Shown piece after piece: positions 18,900 to 27,223 of a DNA stretch of 64,000 nucleotides. Under the pieces are notes generated by a model. It did no database searches. It worked only from the letters and a program-made list of their open reading frames with translations, and was not told the origin of the DNA. Origin of the DNA: Mycobacterium adipatum. GTDB lineage: Bacteria > Actinomycetota > Actinomycetes > Mycobacteriales > Mycobacteriaceae. A program made the position numbers and the translations under genes. Where the stretch lies: positions 1 through 64,000 of the forward strand of contig NZ_CP015596.1 in the NCBI RefSeq assembly GCF_001644575.1, written 5' to 3'. Every line of letters begins with the position of its first letter. Positions within the stretch are counted from its first letter, which is position 1.

Positions 18900-20165
18900 T
18901 CATTTACGATACCGCGCCTGGACCTCACGCGACCATAGAAAATACATGTCTTTGAGTTGAATATCGCGTGATTCCTCAAAATATTTATGAACCGCCTGCA
19001 GGGTAGTCCCACCGAAAATTGCAATTCCAGCAGGCAACAAGAGTGGGGCGTTGAATGCCAATCCGGCGATCGTCAAGACGGTGCCCAGTCCGACAGAAGT
19101 CGCCACTTTCTTGTTGAGTAAATTCTGAGACTTAACCATCGCATCATCTACCTCTCGCAGAGAGGGTCCGATGACATCGTTGATAATGTCGGCCGCGACC
19201 CCACTGGAAGGCGAATCACCGCTGGCCGCGACGGCGTCATTCATCCCAGCCCTCAATGCATCCCGGAATCGATCAAAGCTGCCGCCCTCGGCAGCGCGAA
19301 TTTTCATCGCATCCTTCGGAGGTACGTCCGTGAGGATGGGCAGGTCCAACGCAAGTGCAACGTTTTCGTCGGACAAGTGGTCGGCAACCAACCGGTCATG
19401 CACGCCGGTGCCTAGGCCAAGCGGCGTCCCCAGCATCTGAGCCGTCACTACATCAGATGTCAGATGGCTCGCGAACCGCACAAAGACTCCCTCGGCGGCG
19501 GCTCGTTTGATGACCTCAGGGTCGCTCACATCGGCATGCACGTCGAGGCAAGGCCATTCCGTATGCTCAAGCATCGGATGGGTGAAGGTGCAGTGCAGGT
19601 GGTCACCGTGTGGTTCAAAATCCGCCACGGTGCCGTTTTGCATCAATTCTGCGACGATTGATTCGGAATTGCTCAGAATATGGTCGAGGCCAGCTTCCGA
19701 TAGATGCTGCCTATAATGGACTCTGCACGCCGGCGCTTTTTCCGTAAATACGAGGAATTCTTCCGCCCCGACCTCCCGGATGTACAACAAACCGCGCATT
19801 AGTGACTCGACATTATGCTTCGCTTCATCGATAGACGCCCCATCTACAAGGTGGCTGACTACCTGTTTGCTCGGGCCTCGCACCGCAACCTGATCGAAGT
19901 AGAACCATGTCCGCGAAAGCAGCCGATCAAGATCCCGACGTAGACAATCAAAGGCCATGCAGCCAAGACTTCCCGAGAGATCGAGGCCGTGCGCCGCTAG
20001 AACCGTGTTCCCGGCGGATTCCAGAGGCACCAATGAGTACGTCTCATCAGCAGTCGCAACATCGAAGACCTTTGTCGCGAAGTCGCCGTTTCTGAGCGCC
20101 TTCTCTAGTTGCGCAGGTTTACGAATCTCACTCTCGTCCAAGAGATCGAGCAGCCAGAAACCCAC
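18900..20165 (-). CDS. Island cargo protein of unknown function with C-terminal membrane hairpin
   Basis: A 421-residue protein starting MGFWLLDLLDESEIRKPAQL. Residues 1 to about 340 look soluble and mixed alpha/beta, with no recognised motif. Around residues 360-395 two close hydrophobic stretches (ATSVGLGTVLTIAGLAF, then LLLPAGIAIFGGTTL) form a likely transmembrane hairpin, followed by a charged tail (KYFEESRDIQLKDMYFL). A+T-rich codon use contrasts with the flanks. It is alone in its orientation at the attR end of the island. A defence or toxin role is possible from context only. Confidence 0.72.
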   Translation of the reverse strand: MGFWLLDLLDESEIRKPAQLEKALRNGDFATKVFDVATADETYSLVPLESAGNTVLAAHGLDLSGSLGCMAFDCLRRDLDRLLSRTWFYFDQVAVRGPSKQVVSHLVDGASIDEAKHNVESLMRGLLYIREVGAEEFLVFTEKAPACRVHYRQHLSEAGLDHILSNSESIVAELMQNGTVADFEPHGDHLHCTFTHPMLEHTEWPCLDVHADVSDPEVIKRAAAEGVFVRFASHLTSDVVTAQMLGTPLGLGTGVHDRLVADHLSDENVALALDLPILTDVPPKDAMKIRAAEGGSFDRFRDALRAGMNDAVAASGDSPSSGVAADIINDVIGPSLREVDDAMVKSQNLLNKKVATSVGLGTVLTIAGLAFNAPLLLPAGIAIFGGTTLQAVHKYFEESRDIQLKDMYFLWSREVQARYRK

Positions 20166-20234
20166 CTAGCCCCCTTGCAGTCGATGGCAACGTTGTCCTT
20201 GCTTGTTTATACGCTCACAAAACGTTTGCTGCCA

Positions 20235-20252
20235 TTGACCGTAGATTGACCG
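20235..20252 (+). repeat. Paired TTGACCG repeats near attR
   Basis: TTGACCG at 20235-20241 and 20246-20252, the same 11-bp period and orientation as the pair near attL. Candidate arm-type integrase sites. Confidence 0.45.
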
Positions 20253-20377
20253 CGAACGGCGGGTTTACGCGGGATCGCGACAGATCTCAACAGTTCGCAG
20301 CTGGTGACTCAAAGCTATCCTCACCAGCTGAGAAGTGTTGCGACCCTGGCGACCTGGCCTGATCGAGTTAGAGCAAA

Positions 20378-20420
20378 TTCCCAGGCTGAATACGCGGTTC
20401 GATTCCCGTCATCGGCTCCA
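20378..20420 (+). other. attR: duplicated 3' end of tRNA-Gly
   Basis: Begins TTCCCAGGCTGAATACGCGG and ends ATCGGCTCCA. Compared with the tRNA there is one substitution (A to G after the anticodon) and one G missing in the T stem. It cannot form a tRNA on its own because the 5' half is absent. Confidence 0.85.
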
Positions 20421-20488
20421 GGTTTTCGCTGTCGACCACACCAGCTCCCCGACGCGCCGGCCGTGTCCCTCGGTCAGCACGCGCTCCC

Positions 20489-21442
20489 TCACCTGAGCTG
20501 GGGAAGCACGTCCTTCTCCCAGGCGGCGAAGAAGCCCTCCTTGTCCGGTCCGATCTGCTGGACGTAGACCTCGTCGATATCGGCGTCCAGATACGAACGC
20601 ACCTGTGCGACATGCTTGTCCACGTCCGGCCCGCAGGTGATGCTCTCGGTCACCGATTCCCGTGGCACCAGCGACATCGCGTCCTCGAAATCCTGTGGCC
20701 GCGGCAGGGTCTGCGCGAGCTGGCCGGGCAACATGTCGTTGGCCCACAGCCGGTGCGCGGCGTCGATGCCGGCGTCGGTGTCACGATCCCAACTCACCTT
20801 CATACCGCCCTGCACCGGCTTGTCGCCGCCGCCCGCGGCGCGGAAGGTCTTCACCAGGTCGGCGTCGGCCATCGTCAAGCAGTAGCCGTCGCCGATGCGG
20901 CCGGCGAGTTCTGCGGACTGGGGACCGAACCCGGACACGTAGATCGGCACGGGCTGCTCGGGCAGGGTATAGATCCGGGCCTCCTGCACCTCGTAATGCA
21001 GGCCGTGGTGGCTGATCACCTTCCCGGTGTGGAGCGCGCGGATGACCTCCACCGCCTCTTCGAGCATCTCCAGTCGCACCCCTGGCGACGGCCACGGGTC
21101 ACAGAGAATGTGCTCGTTGAGCGCCTCCCCGCTGCCGACACCGAAGACGAAGCGCCCGTCGAGCTGAACGGCCGCGGTGGCGGATGCCTGCGCGAGGATC
21201 GCCGGATGCATCCGGATGGTCGGGCAGGTCACGGCGGTGGACACCGGCAGCGACGTCACCTCAGACAGCGCGCCGATGACACCCCAGACGAACGCGCTCT
21301 CACCCTGCTCGTCGTTCCACGGGTGGAAATGGTCGGAGATCCACAGCCGGTCGAAGCCGGCGGCCTCGGCGCGACGCGCCTGATCGACCAACTCTTTGGG
21401 GTTGTACTGCTCGGCCGACAGGAAGTATCCGATGCTCGTCAT
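20489..21442 (-). CDS. F420-dependent LLM-class oxidoreductase (FGD-like family)
   Basis: A 317-residue TIM-barrel protein of the luciferase-like F420 group. MTSIGYFLSAEQYNPKEL and WISDHFHPWNDEQGESAF are typical of the glucose-6-phosphate-dehydrogenase-like subfamily of F420 enzymes; QLDGRFVFGVGSGEALNEH forms part of the F420-phosphate site. Reduction of coenzyme F420 or use of F420H2 is expected. The substrate is not known, and it need not be a true FGD. It lies just outside the island. Confidence 0.85.
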   Translation of the reverse strand: MTSIGYFLSAEQYNPKELVDQARRAEAAGFDRLWISDHFHPWNDEQGESAFVWGVIGALSEVTSLPVSTAVTCPTIRMHPAILAQASATAAVQLDGRFVFGVGSGEALNEHILCDPWPSPGVRLEMLEEAVEVIRALHTGKVISHHGLHYEVQEARIYTLPEQPVPIYVSGFGPQSAELAGRIGDGYCLTMADADLVKTFRAAGGGDKPVQGGMKVSWDRDTDAGIDAAHRLWANDMLPGQLAQTLPRPQDFEDAMSLVPRESVTESITCGPDVDKHVAQVRSYLDADIDEVYVQQIGPDKEGFFAAWEKDVLPQLR

Positions 21443-21501
21443 GGCCCTCGGTTACCCGCTGCTTCGGCGATGAACCAGGCGTGGCACTCGTGACAACTGG
21501 T

Positions 21502-22749
21502 TCAGGCGGTCGACTGGTGCATTTTCAGGCCGTCGATCCGTGTGCGGAGCAGCTGCGCAAGAAGCCCGGTTTCCCTGTCACCGAACCCGATCTGCTCGCA
21601 CCGCTCCGGCCAAGGCTCCGCAGCGTCGACAACGGCGTCGATCATCCTGACGACCGCGCGTTGCCGCAGCCCGAGACGTTCCCCCGCCTCGATGAAATTT
21701 GTCCGGCTCAGCTTATTGGCGCGGCCGTACAGATTGAGCGCCATCGGGTCTTTCCAGCCCACATAAGGCTGGGTGCACAGCAGGTCGTAGGCAGGAGTCG
21801 GTTGCCATATTCCGTTCGGATTGTAGATCGACAGGTTCTTGCCATGTAGATCGCCGTTGCCGATAAGCCACGAAAACACAACGGTTTTGAGCAACTCGAC
21901 AACCGCGGCAACCCTGGAACCTCCGCCTCGCGCACATGCCTCGGCGAGTCCGGTGATGGCGGTTTCGGTCTTGATGCGGTATTTCGAGGCGGGATAGACA
22001 TCAGCGACCTGGCACGCATCCTCCTGCGCAAGCCTGACGGAGCCTTCACGGTCGAAACGCGTTACCAGCAAGGCACTTCGTCCCTCGGCATCGTGCAGCA
22101 CCGACGTCTTGGCAACCCTGAGACCGCACGCCGCGGCCATCGTCATGAAGAAATGCTCGTTCTCCACGAGCAGCGGATACTGCGCGGGACTGAGCTTCAG
22201 GATCGCCGGCCCCGACCTGGTCTGTGTAGGCGTTGACAACATGCCGGCGCTAACCTTGGGTTGAACCCCCGCCAAACCCACCGGGTCTGCCTCGACGGAG
22301 CCGGTCATCTTGGCAAAAACGGCGCGGAAGTCGGTGTCACGTTCGGGGTCGAACAGCGGTAGTGGCCGGATCGGATCCGCCCCGGCGGGGAACACCCGGA
22401 CGTTGCCGATCGTGTCGGCTCCGATGGCAAGCAGCAAGGTGAGGTGGTCATCGGCAGAGGTTTTGGTCGACGACGTCACCACGCCCAGCCGGACACCCTC
22501 GGGGAGGAGCCCGGCGAAGAACGCCGGCACCGACCCGCCCGTCGTGACCACTGGATAGTCGCCCGAACGCAACAGTGACCACGAAACCGACCGGTCACGG
22601 ACCCGACCTTCGAGATTGGCCCCTGCGTTGAGGTAGGCGAAACTGACGCCGTCACCACCTTGTCGCACCAAATGGGCAGCAAGGTCGTCGCCGATGTAGA
22701 CGTCGGCCGTGTCGACCTCGCGCAGGTCGAGACGGTGCGGATCAGTCAT
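21502..22749 (-). CDS. hipA: HipA-family toxin (serine/threonine kinase)
   Basis: A 415-residue protein with the HipA N1 and C domains. AGVQPKVSAG (about 160-169) corresponds to the loop holding the autophosphorylated serine. GNGDLHGKN (about 297-304) holds the catalytic Asp and metal-binding Asn. PAYDLL (about 319-324) is the DFG-like metal motif. In E. coli HipA phosphorylates glutamyl-tRNA synthetase and induces persistence; the target here is unknown. The start overlaps the antitoxin stop by 4 bp, a usual toxin-antitoxin coupling. Confidence 0.92.
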   Translation of the reverse strand: MTDPHRLDLREVDTADVYIGDDLAAHLVRQGGDGVSFAYLNAGANLEGRVRDRSVSWSLLRSGDYPVVTTGGSVPAFFAGLLPEGVRLGVVTSSTKTSADDHLTLLLAIGADTIGNVRVFPAGADPIRPLPLFDPERDTDFRAVFAKMTGSVEADPVGLAGVQPKVSAGMLSTPTQTRSGPAILKLSPAQYPLLVENEHFFMTMAAACGLRVAKTSVLHDAEGRSALLVTRFDREGSVRLAQEDACQVADVYPASKYRIKTETAITGLAEACARGGGSRVAAVVELLKTVVFSWLIGNGDLHGKNLSIYNPNGIWQPTPAYDLLCTQPYVGWKDPMALNLYGRANKLSRTNFIEAGERLGLRQRAVVRMIDAVVDAAEPWPERCEQIGFGDRETGLLAQLLRTRIDGLKMHQSTA

Positions 22750-22994
22750 TCCGCCATCGCGCTCACGTCGACGTGGAGCCCCAAAGCGTCAGCAATCTCG
22801 ATGACAGACCCGAAGCTGATCGATCCGCTCCCCCGCTCAAGTGACTGAACACTGGAGCGGGACACCCCAGCCAAGTCAGCCAAAGTTTGTTGCGTGAGCC
22901 GCAGCGCGATCCGCCTCTCAGCGAACGCCACACCTATGCGTGCGATTTCAGGCATAGCACCATCGCGTTGCGATTTCCTACGCCTGGGACCCAT
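22746..22994 (-). CDS. hipB: HipB-like XRE-family antitoxin
   Basis: An 82-residue DNA-binding protein with a Cro/C1 helix-turn-helix: RIALRLTQQTLADLAGVSRS, then SSVQSLERGSGSISF. The ATG at 22994 (MGPRRRKSQ) is taken as start; the ATG at 22955 (MPEIARIG) is also plausible, and an upstream reading to 23063 is not supported by its composition. It should neutralise HipA and repress the pair at the palindromes found at and upstream of its start. Confidence 0.88.
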   Translation of the reverse strand: MGPRRRKSQRDGAMPEIARIGVAFAERRIALRLTQQTLADLAGVSRSSVQSLERGSGSISFGSVIEIADALGLHVDVSAMAE

Positions 22995-23149
22995 GACCGC
23001 GCTCCTTATGCCTCCGATTTCATGCGTAAGACCATCGTGCGGCACATCCCGGTACCGTGTCAAGGCTTATGCATGCAATTGGAAGCATTGAGCGCGGAGG
23101 GCCCTGAATCCGCTCTCCGCGTCCCGCTATGTTAGGTATTCCACGCTTA
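22935..23149. promoter_or_regulatory. Four operator-like palindromes, TATGC-N12-GCATA type
   Basis: O1 at 22935-22956 (TATGC, N12, GCATA), O2 at 23007-23028 (TATGC, N12, GCGTA), O3 at 23068-23089 (TATGC, N12, GCATT) and O4 at 23128-23149 (TATGT, N12, GCTTA). Spacings are 72, 61 and 60 bp. O1 and O2 share the centre CGATTTCA. O1 overlaps the 5' end of hipB and O2-O4 fill the upstream gap. Both the spacer constancy and the location suggest HipB autoregulation sites; E. coli HipB uses a similar logic with different half-sites. Confidence 0.65.
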
Positions 23150-23190
23150 AGGACCACGAAGTCGGTCGTCCTCGCCGAGCCTGACATCGC

Positions 23191-24198
23191 TCAGCCGGCG
23201 GCCACCGCCTCCAGATTCCGCGGGTGATGACACGCCGCCAGATGCGCCCGCTCCCGTTCGATCATGTCCGGCTCCTCGGCCGAACAGACCTCGGTGGCCC
23301 ACCGGCACCGGGTGTGGAACCGGCACCCCGACGGCGGATCGATCGGACTGGGCACATCACCCTCCAGGATCAGCCGCTCCCGGGCCGCGTTGCGCCGCGG
23401 GTCGGGGATGGGGACCGCCGATAGCAGCGCGGTCGAGTATGGATGGAACGGCTTGTCGTACAGCTCGGTGGCCGAGGCGGTCTCGACGATCTTGCCCAGG
23501 TACATCACCGCCACCCGGTCCGAGACATGGCGCACCACACCGAGATCGTGCGCGACGAACAGATACGACAGCCCGAACTCGTCCTGCAGATCCTCGAGCA
23601 GGTTGATGATCTGCGCCTGCACCGAGACGTCCAGCGCCGATACCGGCTCGTCGGCGATGATCAGCTTGGGCCGCAACGCCAGCGCGCGGGCGATCCCGAT
23701 GCGCTGGCGTTGCCCGCCGGAGAACTCGTGCGGGAAGCGGTTGTAGTGCTCGGCCTGCAGACCCACCCGGTCCAGCAGATCCTGCACCTGACGCTTCACC
23801 TCGGCGCCGCTGGCCAACCCGTGCAACTCGATCGGGTCGCCGATGATCTGCCCGATCCGCTTGCGCGGGTTGAGCGACGCATACGGATCCTGGAACACCA
23901 TCTGGATGTGGCGGCGGATCGGCCGCAGGTCCCGGCGGGACCGGCCCACCAACTCTTCGCCCTGGAAGCGCACCGACCCCGAGGTCGGTGCCATCAACTG
24001 CAAGATCAGCCGGCACAGCGTCGATTTCCCGCACCCGGACTCGCCGACCAGCCCCAGTGTCTCGCCCTCGCGCAAGGTCAGGCTGACACCGTCCACCGCG
24101 CGTACCCGCCCGACCTCGCGCTCGATGATCGCGCCCGCCTTGATCGGGAAGTGCTTGACCAGGTCGGTGACCTCGAGCAGGGGCTCGCCGGTGCTCAC
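23191..24198 (-). CDS. Peptide ABC transporter ATP-binding protein (DppF/OppF type)
   Basis: A 335-residue ATPase. Walker A GESGCGKST, signature FSGGQRQRIGIARAL, Walker B LIIADEPVSALDV and the H-loop VAHDLG are intact. The C-terminal extension has a cysteine set, CRFHTRCRWATEVC through to CHHP, as in oligopeptide/dipeptide ATPases that bind an Fe-S cluster. It is the last gene of a five-gene operon and overlaps the other ATPase gene by 4 bp. It works with the permease pair and binding protein encoded upstream. Confidence 0.93.
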   Translation of the reverse strand: MSTGEPLLEVTDLVKHFPIKAGAIIEREVGRVRAVDGVSLTLREGETLGLVGESGCGKSTLCRLILQLMAPTSGSVRFQGEELVGRSRRDLRPIRRHIQMVFQDPYASLNPRKRIGQIIGDPIELHGLASGAEVKRQVQDLLDRVGLQAEHYNRFPHEFSGGQRQRIGIARALALRPKLIIADEPVSALDVSVQAQIINLLEDLQDEFGLSYLFVAHDLGVVRHVSDRVAVMYLGKIVETASATELYDKPFHPYSTALLSAVPIPDPRRNAARERLILEGDVPSPIDPPSGCRFHTRCRWATEVCSAEEPDMIERERAHLAACHHPRNLEAVAAG

Positions 24199-25223
24199 AG
24201 GCTCACCACCTTGCGCAGCCCGATCCGGCCGTCCACCTCACGCAGCGTCGACTTCTGCGCCGGCTCCAGCCAACACCTGTCCAGATGGCCGGTCGCCGCC
24301 CGAGTCTCCAATGATGGTGCCTGCGAGCACTTCTCGAACGCATGCGGGCAGCGCGGCGCAAAACGGCACCCGGGCGGCAAGGACAGCAGCGACGGCGGCG
24401 CTCCCCCGATCTGCGGCAGCCGCGAGTGCTGCGGCGCGTCGAGCGGGGTCAGCGATCCGAACAGCCCCCAGGTGTAGGGATGTTGGGGGTCGTAGAAGAT
24501 GTCGTCGACGCTGGCGTCCTCGACCACCTGCCCGGCGTACATGACCAGCACCCGGTCGGCCACCTCGGCGACCACGCCGAGGTCATGGGTGATCAGCACC
24601 ACCGCCAGTCCACGCTCGGCGTTCAAATCGGCCAGCAGCCGCAGGATCTGCGCCTGGATGGTCACATCGAGCGCCGTGGTGGGTTCGTCGGCGATCAGCA
24701 CCTCGGGTTCCAGCGACAGCGCCATCGCGATCATCACCCGCTGCCGCATACCGCCGGAGAACTCGTGCGGGTAATCGCGCACCCGACGCTCGGGATTGGG
24801 AATGCCGACGGTGCGCAGCAATTCGATGGCACGGTCACGCGCTTCGGCGCGGGAGACGTCGCGGTGGGCCCGGATCATCTCGGTGATCTGGTCCCCCACC
24901 CGGTAGACCGGATTCAGCGATGTCATCGGATCCTGGAACACCATCGCGATGTGCTCGCCACGGATGGACTGCAGTTCGCGGTCGTCGAGCGCGGTGAGAT
25001 CCTTGCCGCCGAACCGTACGGCACCCTCGATGGTCGCGTTCGGTGCGCGGGTCAGGCCGAGCACGGTCTGGGCGGTGACGCTCTTGCCCGACCCGGACTC
25101 GCCGACGATCGCGAGCACCTCACCGGCGGCCAGGCCGAACGAGACGCCGTCGACGGCGCTCACCACGCCGTCCTGGGTGGTGAAACGGACTCGCAGATCC
25201 TCGACTTCGAGTAAGGGACTCAT
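24195..25223 (-). CDS. Peptide ABC transporter ATP-binding protein (DppD/OppD type)
   Basis: A 342-residue ATPase. Walker [10 protein letters not shown], signature [15 protein letters not shown], Walker [14 protein letters not shown] and H-loop ITHDLG are intact, and a C-terminal oligopeptide-type tail has [14 protein letters not shown]. It forms the heterodimeric motor with the downstream ATPase. It overlaps both neighbours by 4 bp, indicating translational coupling. Confidence 0.93.
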   Translation of the reverse strand: MSPLLEVEDLRVRFTTQDGVVSAVDGVSFGLAAGEVLAIVGESGSGKSVTAQTVLGLTRAPNATIEGAVRFGGKDLTALDDRELQSIRGEHIAMVFQDPMTSLNPVYRVGDQITEMIRAHRDVSRAEARDRAIELLRTVGIPNPERRVRDYPHEFSGGMRQRVMIAMALSLEPEVLIADEPTTALDVTIQAQILRLLADLNAERGLAVVLITHDLGVVAEVADRVLVMYAGQVVEDASVDDIFYDPQHPYTWGLFGSLTPLDAPQHSRLPQIGGAPPSLLSLPPGCRFAPRCPHAFEKCSQAPSLETRAATGHLDRCWLEPAQKSTLREVDGRIGLRKVVSL

Positions 25224-26182
25224 ACCGGTGCTGCCTCTCCGATCCGGATGCGCGGGTCCAGGAATGCGTACGCCACGTCGACCAGGGTGTTGAACAGCAC
25301 GATGAAGAATGCGCCGAACATGGTCACCCCGATCAGCGGCGGCAGATCCAGCGTTCCGATCGCCTGTCCCGCATACAGGCCGACACCGTTGAGGTTGAAC
25401 ACGGTCTCGGTGAGGATCGCCCCACCGCCGACGACCGCGCCGAAATCGAGGCCGAACAGCGTCACGACCGGGATCATGGAGTTGCGCAGCACGTGTTTGA
25501 TGCGGACCTGTCGCTCGCTGATCCCCTTCGCGCGGGCAGTGCGCACATGGTCATCGTTCATCACGTCGAGCATGTTGGAGCGCAACACCCGGCTGTAGAA
25601 GCCGACATACAGCACCGCCAGCGTCAACCACGGCAGGATCAGGTGATACGCCCAGTCCAGCGGGTCCCTGGACAGTGGCACGTAACCACTGGTGGGAAAG
25701 AGTTCGGCCTTGAAGCTCAAGTAGTACAACAGTATTGCCGCCAGCCAGAACACGGGTACCGATATGCCGACCAGCGACAGGATGGTCAACGCCCGGTCGG
25801 TGAACTTGCCGGCATGCACGGCGCTGAGATAGCCGAACCAGATGGCCAGCACCATCCAGAGCACCGCGGCGCCGATGCACAGCGACAACGTGGCGGGCAG
25901 ACCCTTCCAGATCTGTTCGACGACGTTCTGCGAGCTGGCATACGAGGTCAGCTGGCCGGTGAAGATCTGCTTCATCATCGTCAGGTACTGCACATACAGC
26001 GGCTGGTCGAGTCCCAGATCCGCACTCACCCTGGCGATCAGCTCCGGGTCGGCGTTCTTGCCCGCGATCCTGGCGGCGGGGTCGGAGTTGGGAATCACGT
26101 TGAAGATCAGGAACACCAGCACCGAGATCGCGAACAGCACCGCGACCATCCCGCTGAGGCGTCGAATCACGAATCGCAACAC
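25220..26182 (-). CDS. Peptide ABC transporter permease (DppB type)
   Basis: A 320-residue inner-membrane permease with six predicted helices. It opens VLRFVIRRLSGMVAVLFAIS, and the ATPase-coupling loop reads RTARAKGISERQVRIKHVLR. The GTG at 26182 is chosen; a longer reading to 26239 would overlap the next permease gene by 56 bp, whereas GTG gives a 1-bp gap. It is the partner of the DppC-type permease upstream. Confidence 0.92.
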   Translation of the reverse strand: MLRFVIRRLSGMVAVLFAISVLVFLIFNVIPNSDPAARIAGKNADPELIARVSADLGLDQPLYVQYLTMMKQIFTGQLTSYASSQNVVEQIWKGLPATLSLCIGAAVLWMVLAIWFGYLSAVHAGKFTDRALTILSLVGISVPVFWLAAILLYYLSFKAELFPTSGYVPLSRDPLDWAYHLILPWLTLAVLYVGFYSRVLRSNMLDVMNDDHVRTARAKGISERQVRIKHVLRNSMIPVVTLFGLDFGAVVGGGAILTETVFNLNGVGLYAGQAIGTLDLPPLIGVTMFGAFFIVLFNTLVDVAYAFLDPRIRIGEAAPV

Positions 26183-26183
26183 G

Positions 26184-27221
26184 TCAGTGCTCCAACCGGA
26201 TCTTGGCCCGCGGATCCAGCGCGTCCCGCAGGCCGTCACCGAACACGTTGAGCGACAACACGGTCAACACGATCATCAAACCGGGCACGATCGTCAGGTG
26301 CGGCGCGGTGTAGATGGTCTGATAGCCGTCGGCGATCATGGTGCCCCAGGAGGCATTCGGCGCCCGCACGCCGGCGCCCAGGAACGACAGCGCGGACTCC
26401 AGCAGCATATTGTTGGCGATGTTCAGGGTGAAGAACACGATGATGGTGGACACCACGTTCGGCAGCAGTTCGCTCACCATGATGCGCACCGGCCCCTTTC
26501 CCTGGGCCACTGCCGCTTCCATGAACTCCTTCTCCCGCAGTGCGAGGATCTCACCGCGAATCGGCCGCGCCATGTAGGGCACGTACACCAGACCGATGAT
26601 CATGATCGGTATCCACAGCGAATCGCCGGCGATCTGCAGCGCACCGATCTTCAAGCCGCCCAGTGCGAGTGCGGTGCCCAGCGCGATACCGAGCAGCAGC
26701 ACCGGGAACGCCCAGACCACATCCATGATCCTCGACAGCGTCGCGTCGACCCAGCCGCGGTAGTAGCCGCACAGCAGCCCGACCAGGACGGCCAGCACCG
26801 TGGTGATGGCCGCCGCCGCAACACCGATGTAGATGGACGTCCTACCGCCATACATCAGGCGCACCATCACATCTCGGCCGTTCTGGTCGGCGCCCAGCAG
26901 ATAACGGCCGTGCAGGCCCGGCCCGATCGGAGTGCCATCCGGTGACACGACGTCGGTTTGCTGCCCGTCGATCAGCACCGTGTCGGTGATGTGGTTCTCG
27001 TTGGGACCGGTGTGCGCCACCTGGTCGGCCCACAGCGGCGCCGCCAGGCAGAACAGCACGATCAGCAGGAACAGCGCCCCGAAAGCGAGGCTGATTCTGT
27101 TGCGCCGCAGCCGAAGCCACGCCAGATACCAGGGGCTTCGGCCTCGGATCCGCGCCGCGGGGACCCCCGCCGGTGGGACGGGGTCCCCGGGCGCTTCAAC
27201 GGCGTCAGTGGGCGTAGCCAT
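26184..27221 (-). CDS. Peptide ABC transporter permease (DppC type)
   Basis: A 345-residue permease. The N-terminal OppC/DppC cytoplasmic region (SPWYLAWLRLRRNRISLAFG) is followed by a first helix, a periplasmic segment and the BPD transport domain with coupling loop EFMEAAVAQGKGPVRIM. The ATG at 27221 (MATPTDAVE) begins 2 bp after the stop of the binding-protein gene; longer readings are out of character. Confidence 0.92.
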   Translation of the reverse strand: MATPTDAVEAPGDPVPPAGVPAARIRGRSPWYLAWLRLRRNRISLAFGALFLLIVLFCLAAPLWADQVAHTGPNENHITDTVLIDGQQTDVVSPDGTPIGPGLHGRYLLGADQNGRDVMVRLMYGGRTSIYIGVAAAAITTVLAVLVGLLCGYYRGWVDATLSRIMDVVWAFPVLLLGIALGTALALGGLKIGALQIAGDSLWIPIMIIGLVYVPYMARPIRGEILALREKEFMEAAVAQGKGPVRIMVSELLPNVVSTIIVFFTLNIANNMLLESALSFLGAGVRAPNASWGTMIADGYQTIYTAPHLTIVPGLMIVLTVLSLNVFGDGLRDALDPRAKIRLEH

Positions 27222-27223
27222 AC

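Larger units (their letters stand above)
12811..20420. mobile_element. tRNA-Gly-integrated genomic island (about 7.6 kb), now immobile
   Basis: Bounded by attL in tRNA-Gly and attR at 20378-20420. Contents in order: a HEPN-like gene split by an IS, a tyrosine integrase remnant split by a second copy of the same IS, a possible short ORF, and a 421-residue unknown protein. The cargo genes are visibly more A+T-rich than the flanks. Short TTGACCG repeat pairs sit near both ends. The integrase lacks its N-terminal part and is broken, so the element can probably no longer excise itself. Without the two IS copies the island would be about 3.1 kb. Confidence 0.85.
20166..20488. other. Island right-end intergenic region
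   Basis: No gene seen. It holds the probable promoter of the 421-residue cargo gene, the TTGACCG pair (20235-20252) and attR (20378-20420), then 68 bp to the 3' end of the F420-type oxidoreductase gene. Confidence 0.7.

Noticed and set aside
20378..20420. Second tRNA-Gly gene
   Set aside because: Only the 3' half is present, with a base missing from the T stem and no D arm or 5' acceptor strand.
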